This document shows positions 50,340 through 58,843 of a stretch of 64,000 nucleotides of DNA, piece after piece. A program made the position numbers and the translations under genes. The notes beneath the pieces were generated by a model, which saw only the letters and a list, made by a program, of their open reading frames with translations, had not been told where the DNA came from and ran no database searches. How positions within the stretch are numbered: position 1 is the stretch's first letter; every line of letters starts with the position of its first letter. The stretch comes from Fimenecus sp963590415 (lineage in GTDB: Bacteria > Bacillota > Clostridia > Oscillospirales > Acutalibacteraceae): assembly GCA_963590415.1 (NCBI GenBank), contig CAVAPB010000003.1:38807-102806 (forward strand). Direction: 5' to 3'.

Positions 50340-50938
50340 TCGGCCCCGCCTCCTTTCGCTTCCTTTACGGTAATCATTTTGCTCTGCGTGATAATTCTTT
50401 CCACGCATTCGTCAAACTTGCCGTGCGGTAATTTTTCCTTAACGCAACTATTATAACATATTCCGAGCGTTTCGCCACAAAAATTTGATAAAAATCTGTC
50501 GTAATATCCTTTTCCGTACCCGAGTCGGAAACCGAACATATCAAACATCAGCGCAGGTACGATGCAAAGCCCCTCGGAAAAGTCCGTCATTTTCTCGCAC
50601 TTTTCGGGAACAGGCTCAAGCACGCCCATAAATCCGCTTTCAAGATCGTCAAAGCTTTTTATGAAATAGAAATCCATAAGACGGGTGTTATCGATACATC
50701 GCGGCACGGCGACGCGCTTTCCGTCAGACAGGGCACGGGAGATTATCGCTCTCGTATCGACCTCTATTTCCGTTGAGACATAGCTTAACAGCACCTTGCA
50801 GTCCCTGTACTGCCAGGTGTTGAAAAATCGGTTTGATATTTTCGAGTCGAGCGTTTTCTTTTCCTGCTCGGAAAGCAGCTTTCTGTAAAGCTTTGACTCG
50901 GCACGCAGCTTTTGTTTAACGGATCTTATGTCGTTCAC
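50336..50938 (-). CDS. 5-formyltetrahydrofolate cyclo-ligase
   Basis: The 200-residue enzyme has the family motifs: SYVSTEIEVDT, an ATP-site lysine/arginine region, GFRLGYGKGYYDRFL near the end. It converts 5-formyl-THF to 5,10-methenyl-THF with ATP. The start is GTG at 50938, 8 bases from the preceding gene; the longer frame has no ribosome site. It is coupled to mltG. Confidence 0.92.
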   Translation of the reverse strand: MNDIRSVKQKLRAESKLYRKLLSEQEKKTLDSKISNRFFNTWQYRDCKVLLSYVSTEIEVDTRAIISRALSDGKRVAVPRCIDNTRLMDFYFIKSFDDLESGFMGVLEPVPEKCEKMTDFSEGLCIVPALMFDMFGFRLGYGKGYYDRFLSNFCGETLGICYNSCVKEKLPHGKFDECVERIITQSKMITVKEAKGGGAE

Positions 50939-50945
50939 TTGAATT

Positions 50946-51488
50946 TCAGCTTGCCTGTACCGCCGCCTTAACGGCGTCGGCTTTTTCCTTTCCCTGTAGT
51001 ACCGAAAGGATTTCGAGTCCGAAATCAAGCGAAACTCCCATACCCTTTGCGGTTATGATATTGCCGTCTCTTACAACGCCGTTTTCCGATATTTCGGCAC
51101 CCCTCAAGTCCTTTTCAAAGCCGGGGAAGCTTATTGCTTTTTTGCCGTCTAAAAGTCCCTTGTGCCCCAATATCGACGGAGCGGCGCAGATAGCGCAGAC
51201 AAACGCTCCTTTTTCATTTGCAAAGTCAATGTATTCCTGCACGGTTTTATCTGCTTCAAGGTTAAGCGTTCCGGGCATACCTCCCGGGAGAATTACCGCT
51301 TTGAGGTCATCCCTTTTTTCGATTTTGTCAACGGTTGTGTCGCAAACCACCGTTACCTTGTGCGAGCTTGTTATTTTATCGGAGCCGACGCCGACCGTCA
51401 TAACTTCCTCGCCCGCTCTTCTCAAAACATCAAGCGGAGTCAAGCCCTCGATTTCTTCAAATCCGTTTGCCAAAAACAAATAAATCAT
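50946..51488 (-). CDS. DJ-1/PfpI family protein
   Basis: This 180-residue protein has the flavodoxin-like fold with LANGFEEIEGLTPLDVLRRA and the nucleophile elbow AICAAPSILG (Cys about 99-101), as in the DJ-1/YajL group. These proteins act as glyoxalase/deglycase or redox sensors. It precedes the folate enzyme in the same operon, 9 bases after the GNAT gene. Confidence 0.92.
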   Translation of the reverse strand: MIYLFLANGFEEIEGLTPLDVLRRAGEEVMTVGVGSDKITSSHKVTVVCDTTVDKIEKRDDLKAVILPGGMPGTLNLEADKTVQEYIDFANEKGAFVCAICAAPSILGHKGLLDGKKAISFPGFEKDLRGAEISENGVVRDGNIITAKGMGVSLDFGLEILSVLQGKEKADAVKAAVQAS

Positions 51489-51497
51489 ATTTTTACC

Positions 51498-52244
51498 TCA
51501 TTCCAAAGTTATCCCGAGATAGATATTATCGGATATTTTTTTGTCCGTCAGGGGTTTTATCATTCCCGTGACTTCCCTTTGCGTTTCGTTTGCTCCGCAA
51601 GGCAGATTAACATATATTTTTTCGGGCTTCAAATCATTTTTCATTTCGTCAAGCAGTGAAAATACATCTCCGCTGACAAAATGATTGACTCTAATATTCT
51701 TGCCCTCTGCCGAAAAGCTTAAATAACCGTTTTTGCCCTCGTATGAATTGAATTCCGAAAAGACCTTGTCAATGCTTATCGCTTTTTCATCCCATTTAAC
51801 ATAAGAGTACGGGTATTTTTCGCCCCCTATGTATTCAGCTGTCTTTTTTGCGTAAAAAGCATTTTGAAAGCCGTTTTTTTCGTAATAAGAATACAGCTTT
51901 TCACTTGCGGGCTTCAAAAACAGGAAATCCGCCTTTCGCTCTGCCGCAATTTTGCCGGCAAAGGATAAAAGCCCCGACATCAATCCTTTTTTTCTGTAAT
52001 TTTCCTCCGTTGCGGCGGCATATACGCAAAACGCCTTATTTTTGCCGTTCGGAGAAATGATTTCCGTCTCAATAAGCGTTAAAATCGAAACAACCTTGCC
52101 GTCAGTTTCGCACAAAAGCACATTTTTCGTACTCGAAAATGTATCGTAAAAAATTTTTACGGTTTCCTCGGAGTCGCCGAATACACGCTGCCACAAGCCG
52201 CACACGGCATTCATATCCTCTTTTTCGGCAAGTCTGTAAATCAA
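51498..52244 (-). CDS. GNAT-family N-acetyltransferase
   Basis: The N-terminal 130 residues have the GNAT pattern with VYAAATEENYRKKGLMSGLL (acetyl-CoA binding, about 70-90) and LKPASEKLYSYYEKNGFQ; the last 100 residues fit the sterol-carrier-like ending of Eis-type enzymes in size but are not clear. Substrate unknown. The gene follows the DUF2156 gene by 6 bases. Confidence 0.85.
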   Translation of the reverse strand: MIYRLAEKEDMNAVCGLWQRVFGDSEETVKIFYDTFSSTKNVLLCETDGKVVSILTLIETEIISPNGKNKAFCVYAAATEENYRKKGLMSGLLSFAGKIAAERKADFLFLKPASEKLYSYYEKNGFQNAFYAKKTAEYIGGEKYPYSYVKWDEKAISIDKVFSEFNSYEGKNGYLSFSAEGKNIRVNHFVSGDVFSLLDEMKNDLKPEKIYVNLPCGANETQREVTGMIKPLTDKKISDNIYLGITLE

Positions 52245-52250
52245 ACCTGA

Positions 52251-53135
52251 TTACTCCTTTAACACTGCGTCAAATTTTTTAAGCAAAATTGCGGGGTTGT
52301 ATGAGAGCTTCGCCTGTCGCAGCCCCTCATCGCCCGTATCGTCCTCACGATTGATATATTTATATGACATCAGCTCGTTTTCACAGAACTGCTGATTTAT
52401 TATCGGATATGCGCCGCGAACATCGGAAAATGCCTTTTCGACATGGGTGCAAAAGACATCCCTTGTTATCGGCTCGCCGAAGGTGTATGCAACGACCTCG
52501 CCGTCCTTTCTTACAAGTCCGCCCGTAAAGCCGAGCTCAAAATATTTGTCAAACGCCCTGTTTATAGCAATAAGCTCGTTGTCAAGCCCCTCGTTATCGT
52601 CGTTGAAGGTTTCCCATTTCTTATTCATTTCAATACAGTCTTTGATGTTGTCGGGTGTTATCGTCTCGTAATTCCAATTAAAATTATTTTTGAAATATGA
52701 AATGTGGTTACGCTTTGCGTGGTATTTTCTTCCCTTTAACGCACACAGATCCTCAGATGTGTAGATGTAATCAAAATAATCCCTTGTCGGAATAATTTCA
52801 AACTTATCGGGGAAAAGGGCGTTTAATTCCTTTACAGAGTTTTCGGAAAGGCTGTACATTGAAAGCTGTTTTCCCTCAAGGTGCGAAATTTCAATCAATT
52901 CCTCGATTGCGTGCTTCTTGTCGCCTTTGCCGCAAGGATAAAGAAACGACACCTCGTCCTTTACCTCACTCTTTGCAAGGAACATACCGTCGTACTCCGT
53001 AACGGTTGTGTTATACACCTGCGACCACATATATAAATTTCCGAAGCAGTATTCGCAGGATATTTCCTCAGATTCCGCCATTGCCTTTTTTACCCACGCC
53101 AAATCCGTTATTTCGGGTTTCTTAAATTCAATCAC
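52251..53135 (-). CDS. DUF2156 protein (phosphatidylglycerol lysyltransferase-like)
   Basis: This 294-residue protein resembles the soluble GNAT-like catalytic domain of MprF (DUF2156/LPG_synthase_C): DYIYTSEDLCALKGRKYHAK, then NHISYFKNNF and a C-terminal YINREDDTGDEGLRQAKLSY. No membrane domain, so lipid aminoacylation is not certain; some such proteins act on peptides or small molecules. It overlaps the thymidylate kinase-like gene by 8 bases. Confidence 0.85.
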   Translation of the reverse strand: MIEFKKPEITDLAWVKKAMAESEEISCEYCFGNLYMWSQVYNTTVTEYDGMFLAKSEVKDEVSFLYPCGKGDKKHAIEELIEISHLEGKQLSMYSLSENSVKELNALFPDKFEIIPTRDYFDYIYTSEDLCALKGRKYHAKRNHISYFKNNFNWNYETITPDNIKDCIEMNKKWETFNDDNEGLDNELIAINRAFDKYFELGFTGGLVRKDGEVVAYTFGEPITRDVFCTHVEKAFSDVRGAYPIINQQFCENELMSYKYINREDDTGDEGLRQAKLSYNPAILLKKFDAVLKE

Positions 53136-53811
53136 TTAAAATATCTCCTGCTTTTTTCAAAACTTCTGCATATACAGTATTGCCGATTTCTTCAATTGAA
53201 AACGGTTCTTTTCCGTCGGAGCACTCAATTACCGTCCAGTCAAATTTTTCTGCGGCAAACATTGCGCTTTCACGGCATTTTTTGAGATATTCCACATTTG
53301 CCTCGTGAATATCCTTTTTACTCTCGTCGTTCTCATAGCGCTTTGACATAAGCCTTTGAGAAATTTCAACGGGCATATCAAGATAAATTACCGCCGTGGG
53401 CTTCGGAATACCCATTTTGTTATATTCATAATCGGTTAACCACGAAAGGTATTCATCCCACTTTTCACGCGGAAGCTTTACGGTCTGATGAACGGCGTTT
53501 GAGGAGGTGTACCTGTCGGCTAAAATGACCGTGCCGGAAAGATAGTCGTCCTTCCAATGACGCTTGTAGCTTGCGTATCTGTCAACGGCATAAAAGGAAG
53601 ATGTTGCATAAATGTTTACATCCTCGGGTTTATTGCCGAATTTGCCTGCAAGGTACATACGCACAAGCGTACTCGATTCATCCTCATAATCGGGCAGTTT
53701 AATTTGTTTTACCGATATTCCTTTATCCGTCAGCTTCTTTTTAAGAAGCTCAATCTGCGTGGATTTTCCGCTTCCGTCAAGCCCTTCTATAACAATAAGC
53801 GTGTTCGCCAT
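53128..53811 (-). CDS. Thymidylate kinase-like protein
   Basis: It is 227 residues with P-loop EGLDGSGKST (about 10-18), a DR[YW]-like motif LADRYTSSNAVHQ near 100 and a LID region RYENDESKKD. It phosphorylates dTMP or a related nucleotide; the gap from canonical Tmk makes substrate choice uncertain. The ATG at 53811 has AGGAG upstream. Confidence 0.85.
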   Translation of the reverse strand: MANTLIVIEGLDGSGKSTQIELLKKKLTDKGISVKQIKLPDYEDESSTLVRMYLAGKFGNKPEDVNIYATSSFYAVDRYASYKRHWKDDYLSGTVILADRYTSSNAVHQTVKLPREKWDEYLSWLTDYEYNKMGIPKPTAVIYLDMPVEISQRLMSKRYENDESKKDIHEANVEYLKKCRESAMFAAEKFDWTVIECSDGKEPFSIEEIGNTVYAEVLKKAGDILSD

Positions 53812-53891
53812 AAAATTCTCCTGTTTTACAATTTTCACAGTCTATTATTTTACCAAATTTCGGAGAGATTTACAACACCAAAGCGAAGAAA

Positions 53892-53917
53892 AAAAGCGAC
53901 TTTTTCAAGCCGCTTTT
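53892..53917 (-). terminator. Terminator after the GtrA-like gene
   Basis: Minus-strand AAAAGCG and CGCTTTT flank a 12-base loop and run into TTTTTTTC, 11 bases past the stop. Confidence 0.75.
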
Positions 53918-53927
53918 ATATATTTTA

Positions 53928-54500
53928 TTATTTGTCTGCTTTTTCGGCAGCCTTTTTCTCTTTATCCTCTTTCTTTTCGGGGAAAAGAAGCTTATCAAAC
54001 GGGAAGTAAATGAAGAACTGAACAGCACCGCAGCATGCGCCGGAAATTGAAATTGCAGCGTCCGCAGAGCCCGTAAGTCTTGTAAAGAGCGGAATAAACT
54101 TTGTTGAAAGCCATGCCGAAAAGATAATAAGAGCAATAGTGAAAACGATGTAAATCGGAAGCGTTACAGCGATATTCGCATCGGAATTAAAAGTCTTTTC
54201 ACGGTTGATAAAGAACGAAACTATCTGAGCGATTACATTTGAAACATTGGCTGCGATAAATACGCCGAGACCGAGAACAACGCCTGTTTTTGCGTCAACG
54301 GACGATTTGAAAATCCCCCAAATATCGTATGCCTTTGTAAGGAATTCATCGCTCATAAAAAGCTTGATGAGAAGCGGTAAAAATGTCTGAACAACAAAGG
54401 CAATAAGTGAAACGAAAATAAATTTTACAAACTGCCAAAGTGTTTTAAGCCCCTTGCCCTTTTCAGCAGCGGCATTGTCAATGTCTTTTAATTTTGCCAT
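53928..54500 (-). CDS. GtrA-like membrane protein
   Basis: The 190-residue protein has four membrane segments (about 25-48, 72-98, 112-132, 145-170) and the GtrA-type phrase SFFINREKTFNSDAN, like the YxxNRxWTF of flippases for bactoprenol-linked sugars. The C-terminal 20 residues are Lys/Glu repeats. A 23-bp palindrome overlaps its promoter region. Function in cell-wall glycan transfer is inference. Confidence 0.75.
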   Translation of the reverse strand: MAKLKDIDNAAAEKGKGLKTLWQFVKFIFVSLIAFVVQTFLPLLIKLFMSDEFLTKAYDIWGIFKSSVDAKTGVVLGLGVFIAANVSNVIAQIVSFFINREKTFNSDANIAVTLPIYIVFTIALIIFSAWLSTKFIPLFTRLTGSADAAISISGACCGAVQFFIYFPFDKLLFPEKKEDKEKKAAEKADK

Positions 54501-54535
54501 TAGAATCCTCTCCTAAATAAGTTTAATTTTACACA

Positions 54536-54558
54536 GAACAGTTTATCATAAACTGTTC
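54536..54558 (-). promoter_or_regulatory. Perfect 23-bp palindrome before the GtrA-like gene
   Basis: GAACAGTTTAT and ATAAACTGTTC are perfect 11-bp arms around one base. On the minus strand TTGCAA (about 54565-54570), 17 bases and TAAACT overlap it, so a bound repressor would block the promoter. No matching regulator is encoded next to it. Confidence 0.65.
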
Positions 54559-54615
54559 ATTATTGCAAGAAATATTTTACAAAGCGCCGCCGACATACTG
54601 CCTGCGGCAACAAAA

Positions 54616-57318
54616 TTATCTTGCCTTGATTTTTTCGATTGAATCGTCAATCATACGCATCTTTTCGGTGTATGCCTTGAGCTTTTCACGCTGTTCTTCG
54701 ACAAGCTTTGCGGGAGCTTTTGCGACAAAGTTTTGATTATTGAGCTTATTTGAAATGAAGTCAATATCCTTTTGTACGCCCTTTTTCTCTTTTTCAAGTC
54801 TTTCAAGCTCCGCCTTGAAGTCAACAAGCTCGTCCATCGGGATATAAATCTTGGCGTCTGCGGTAATTACCGTAACAGCCGAGTCGTCCTCATATCCGGG
54901 TACGATTCTGACCTCGCTCGCCGCGGCAAGCCTTGCAAAGAACTCGGCGCCGTTTGTGAATGTATCGACATAGGGTGTGTCGATTATAATCTGCGCCTTT
55001 TTGGACGGAGCGACATTCATTTCGCTTCTTCTGTTACGCACAGCCTTGACAGCCGTCATAACCCTCTGCATTTCCGCCTCCTCGGACTTGAACTCAAGCT
55101 CCGAAGAATACTTCGGCCAATCGGAAATCATAATCGACTCTCCGTCGTGCGGAAGCGTCTGCCAAATTTCCTCCGTGATAAACGGCATAAACGGATGAAG
55201 CAGCTTGAGCGTGTTGCTCATAACATAAACAAGAACAGATTTTGCGGTCTGCTTTGCGTTTTCATCGTCGCCGTTGAGACGGATTTTCGCAAGCTCGATA
55301 TACCAATCGCAAAATACATCCCAAATGAAATCGTAGAGCTTCTGAACGGCAAGTCCGAGCTCATATTTTTCAAGCGAGTCCGTAACAGCCTTGATAAGGT
55401 CGTTGTACTGAGACAAAATCCACTTGTCCTCAATAGCAAGATTTTCGGGAATGTGCGGAGCCTTTTCGTACTCGCCGAGATTCATAAGAATGAACCTTGC
55501 CGCATTCCAAATCTTGTTTGCGAAGTTTCTGCTTGCCTCGACTTTTTCGTCGGAAAATCTCATATCGTTTCCGGGACTGTTGCCCGTAGCAAGGGTAAAT
55601 CTCAATGCGTCTGCACCGAACTTGTCGATAATTTCGAGCGGGTCTATTCCGTTACCGAGCGACTTCGACATCTTTCTGCCCTGTGCATCACGGACAAGGC
55701 CGTGGATAAGAACCGTATCAAACGGAGCCTTACCCGTGTATTCAAGCGCCGAGAATATCATTCTCGAAACCCAGAAACCGATTATATCATAGCCTGTTAC
55801 AAGCGTATTTGTGGGATAATAGTGCTTCAAATCCTCGGTCTGCTCGGGCCAGCCGAGAGTTGAGAACGGCCAAAGAGCCGACGAGAACCATGTGTCAAGC
55901 GTATCGGGGTCCTGATTTATATGCTTGCTGCCGCACTTGGGACAAGCATCGATGTCGGTCTTTGAGACGGTTGTTGCGCCGCAGTCGTCGCAGTACCATG
56001 CGGGAATCCTGTGACCCCACCAAAGCTGACGGGAAATGCACCAATCCCTTGTGCCGTGCATCCAGTTCATATAGTTCTTGGTAAATCTTTCGGGGATAAA
56101 TTTAATATCGCCCTTTTCGACAGCCTCTATTGCAGGCTTTGCGAGCGGCTCCATTCTTACGAACCACTGCTTTGAAACCATAGGCTCAATGCTTGTGTGG
56201 CAGCGGTAGCAGGTGCCGACCTCGTGCTTGATGGGCTCAATTTCCTTGATATATCCGCCCTCTTCAAGGTCTTTGAGGATTGCCTTTCTCGCTTCAAGAG
56301 TTGTCATACCCGCATATTTGCCGCAGTCGAGAACCTCGGGCTCGTTCTGTGCGATTTTTCCCGAAGCACGCAGCTCGTCCGCCTCTGCCTTGTCCTTTGC
56401 GCCGGTCATATGTCCGTCATAGGTAAAGGTTCTTACAATCGGAAGATTGTGGCGAAGTCCCACTTCAAAGTCGTTCGGGTCATGCGCAGGCGTAATCTTA
56501 ACAACGCCCGTTCCCTTGGTCATATCTGCGTGCTCGTCGCATACAATCGGAATTTCCTTATTGAGAAGCGGCAAAATAACATGACAGCCGTGGAGATGCG
56601 CATATCTCGGGTCGTCGCCGTTTATTGCAACCGCGGTATCGCCGAGCATTGTCTCGGGTCTTGTTGTGGCAAGCTCAAGCTTTTCGCCCGTCTCCTTTAC
56701 GGTATAGAGAAGATGCCAGAAGTTAGAGTCCTTTTCCTCGTACTCAACCTCTGCGTCCGAAATTGATGTATTGCAGTGCGGACACCAGTTCACCATTCTG
56801 TTGCCCCTGTAAATCAAATCCTTGTCGTACAGGCGGACAAACACCTCACGCACAGCCTTGCTGCAGCCCTCGTCAAGGGTGAATCTCTCCCTGTCCCAGT
56901 CGCACGAAGAGCCCATCTTTTTGAGCTGTTCGATAATTCTGCCGCCGTACTGCTCTTTCCACGCCCACGCTCTTTCAAGGAACTTGTCTCTGCCCAAATC
57001 CTCTTTGGTAAGCCCCTCCTTGCGCATAGCCTCAACAATTTTAGCTTCGGTTGCAATAGATGCATGGTCCGTGCCGGGAAGCCAAAGGGTATCGTAACCC
57101 GCCATTCTGTGATAACGGATAAGAATATCCTGCAAAGTATTGTCAAGGGCGTGTCCCATATGAAGCTGACCCGTGATGTTGGGGGGCGGAATGACTATTG
57201 TATAGGTCTCTTTTCCCTGCTCGCATTTAGCGTGAAAATACTTGTTTTCAACCCATGTGCCGTAAATACGCTCTTCGACATTCTTAGGGTTATACTGTTT
57301 TTCAAGTTCTTTAGACAT
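54616..57318 (-). CDS. valS: Valine--tRNA ligase
   Basis: This 900-residue class I enzyme has the HIGH motif as HMGHAL (about 50), the editing domain, KMSKS as KMSKSLGNG (about 535), the tRNA anticodon-binding region and the C-terminal coiled coil ending in EKIKAR. It charges tRNA-Val. The start is the ATG at 57318, with AAAGGAG upstream; the longer frame runs into the T-box. It is controlled by the T-box riboswitch, which senses uncharged tRNA-Val. Confidence 0.98.
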   Translation of the reverse strand: MSKELEKQYNPKNVEERIYGTWVENKYFHAKCEQGKETYTIVIPPPNITGQLHMGHALDNTLQDILIRYHRMAGYDTLWLPGTDHASIATEAKIVEAMRKEGLTKEDLGRDKFLERAWAWKEQYGGRIIEQLKKMGSSCDWDRERFTLDEGCSKAVREVFVRLYDKDLIYRGNRMVNWCPHCNTSISDAEVEYEEKDSNFWHLLYTVKETGEKLELATTRPETMLGDTAVAINGDDPRYAHLHGCHVILPLLNKEIPIVCDEHADMTKGTGVVKITPAHDPNDFEVGLRHNLPIVRTFTYDGHMTGAKDKAEADELRASGKIAQNEPEVLDCGKYAGMTTLEARKAILKDLEEGGYIKEIEPIKHEVGTCYRCHTSIEPMVSKQWFVRMEPLAKPAIEAVEKGDIKFIPERFTKNYMNWMHGTRDWCISRQLWWGHRIPAWYCDDCGATTVSKTDIDACPKCGSKHINQDPDTLDTWFSSALWPFSTLGWPEQTEDLKHYYPTNTLVTGYDIIGFWVSRMIFSALEYTGKAPFDTVLIHGLVRDAQGRKMSKSLGNGIDPLEIIDKFGADALRFTLATGNSPGNDMRFSDEKVEASRNFANKIWNAARFILMNLGEYEKAPHIPENLAIEDKWILSQYNDLIKAVTDSLEKYELGLAVQKLYDFIWDVFCDWYIELAKIRLNGDDENAKQTAKSVLVYVMSNTLKLLHPFMPFITEEIWQTLPHDGESIMISDWPKYSSELEFKSEEAEMQRVMTAVKAVRNRRSEMNVAPSKKAQIIIDTPYVDTFTNGAEFFARLAAASEVRIVPGYEDDSAVTVITADAKIYIPMDELVDFKAELERLEKEKKGVQKDIDFISNKLNNQNFVAKAPAKLVEEQREKLKAYTEKMRMIDDSIEKIKAR

Positions 57319-57339
57319 ATCGTATCTCCTTTGTAAAAT

Positions 57340-57570
57340 AAAAAACGCCCCATACAAAGTATGAGACGAAAAATTCCGTGGTACCACTCAAATTGCCGCA
57401 AAGCGACCGCTTTTGTATTCTTTAACGGAAATAACCCGTTTCCGCTTAAATGTCGGCGGAACCGCTCCGAAGCGACGGCGAAACGCACACTGTATTGCCT
57501 TGCACCAGACGGCAACTCTCTGAAACTGTGGGAGCGAATCTTAACTTCTTCACTGCGTTTGATATTAAAT
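57340..57570 (-). promoter_or_regulatory. T-box riboswitch of valS
   Basis: The leader has the T-box bulge TGGTACCACGG (about 57375-57385), the Stem I motifs AGAGAG and CTGGTGCAAGG, a base helix CGCA/TGCG, and a terminator CGTCTCATAC/GTATGGGGCG followed by TTTTTT (57341-57368). The specifier was not fixed with certainty; the valine identity follows from valS. Confidence 0.93.
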
Positions 57571-57577
57571 TAAAGAT

Positions 57578-57606
57578 ATTTTATCATTTGAGGCTAAAAG
57601 TGTCAA
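57578..57606 (-). promoter_or_regulatory. valS promoter
   Basis: Minus-strand TTGACA (57601-57606), 17-base spacer, TAAAAT (57578-57583), about 10 bases before the T-box. Confidence 0.88.
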
Positions 57607-57610
57607 TGCC

Positions 57611-58087
57611 TTATTCAACTACCTCTAGCTTATCGACAAATTCCGACAAAAACATTCTTATATCCGTACCCTCTTTGCTGTTGCCGTTTATAAAAATCTT
57701 TCTTCCGTAAAATGTGTAATTTTTTATATCGTCAAGATTGTCCGTGTCAAAGCTCAGCGTAAATTCAGCAGTATGGTTGTGATTCACCGTGATGAACGGC
57801 GTGTCGGGAGCGTTTTTTGCAACATAGTAACCCGATGTACCTGCCACCACCTTAAACTTATATGTATTGAAGTCATAAAACCAAGTGTCTGCCGTGGCGT
57901 CAACCGTAACATGATAGAGGCTTTCTTCGCCCTCAATCTTTTGTGCCACCATTTTGGTAACGCTGAAGTCAATTTTATGCCAACGGTTTTTCAATATATT
58001 AGTGCCTAAAAAAACAAGCCCTATTATTATAACAACGGCGAGTATCTCAAAAATTACGACAACCGCCTTGCGTTCTGTCTTATTCAT
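57611..58087 (-). CDS. Membrane-anchored protein of unknown function (158 aa)
   Basis: One N-terminal membrane segment (about 8-30), then a beta-rich extracellular part (for example DTWFYDFNTYKFKVVAGTSG and FITVNHNHTAEFTLSFDTDN) that could be an Ig-like fold. Not recognised. The ATG at 58087 has GAGGTG just before it. Its 3' end overlaps the -35 side of the valS promoter region. Confidence 0.65.
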   Translation of the reverse strand: MNKTERKAVVVIFEILAVVIIIGLVFLGTNILKNRWHKIDFSVTKMVAQKIEGEESLYHVTVDATADTWFYDFNTYKFKVVAGTSGYYVAKNAPDTPFITVNHNHTAEFTLSFDTDNLDDIKNYTFYGRKIFINGNSKEGTDIRMFLSEFVDKLEVVE

Positions 58088-58123
58088 TTTCACACCTCAA
58101 CAGGTATTTTAACAACATTATGT

Positions 58124-58843
58124 TTAACTGTCAACACTGTTTTTGTTTCCCGACGCCACGGCAAAGGTAATACAGTTAACGCTTTGAGCCTCATATATAC
58201 GAAGCATCTTCGCACATTCGTCAAGCGAAGCGCCCGTTGTTTTGACATCGTCCACAAGCAAAATTTTCTTATCCTTTACAGCTTTCTTATCCTTAACCTC
58301 GTATATGCCGAAAACATTGCCCTTTCTGTAAATGCGTGAGAGCGAATGCTGCGGCGGAGTGTCGTAAATACATTCCAAAGCGTCAAGCACGGGTATTCCC
58401 GTAAGTGCTGACAACTCGTTTGCAAGAACCTCCGCCTGATTGAAATCACGCTTTCTTTTCTTGCTCTCCGTAAAAGGAACAAAGCAGATGTAATCAAAGT
58501 CCGTTTCCGAATATTCACGCAGAAACAGCCTGTACATATCCTCCGCCATAATTTTGCAGATAAATTTCTTTTCGTTGAACTTCATTCTCGACACTGTTTT
58601 GCGGATAGGTCCGTCATAATAAAACGCACCGAAAACAGAAGCATAATAATGCCGCCTGCCCTTGCAGTCGCAATCGGATTTGCTCATACCGCAGGCAGGA
58701 CAAACGGGCGGCTCGATTATCGGCAAACCGCTTTTGCAATCCTCACAAAGCGTTTCGCTGTAACGGATAAGCTCGCCGCAATATCTGCAGCGCTTCGGAA
58801 AGAAAACGCTGACAAGGAAGCTTTTGAAATCATCCTTTTTCAT
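58124..58843 (-). CDS. comF: ComF-family phosphoribosyltransferase-like protein
   Basis: The 239-residue protein has an N-terminal zinc finger (CRYCGELI...CEDC...CPACG), then a PRTase domain with VDDVKTTGASLDEC. ComF takes part in DNA uptake in competent bacteria; its neighbour RecD2 suits recombination. The start is the ATG at 58843 behind GGAGAAC; the gene overlaps recD2 by 14 bases. Confidence 0.93.
   Translation of the reverse strand: MKKDDFKSFLVSVFFPKRCRYCGELIRYSETLCEDCKSGLPIIEPPVCPACGMSKSDCDCKGRRHYYASVFGAFYYDGPIRKTVSRMKFNEKKFICKIMAEDMYRLFLREYSETDFDYICFVPFTESKKRKRDFNQAEVLANELSALTGIPVLDALECIYDTPPQHSLSRIYRKGNVFGIYEVKDKKAVKDKKILLVDDVKTTGASLDECAKMLRIYEAQSVNCITFAVASGNKNSVDS

Noticed and set aside
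54772..55863. Plus-strand open frame of about 360 codons inside valS
   Set aside because: Antisense to the conserved synthetase, with no ribosome site or recognisable domain.
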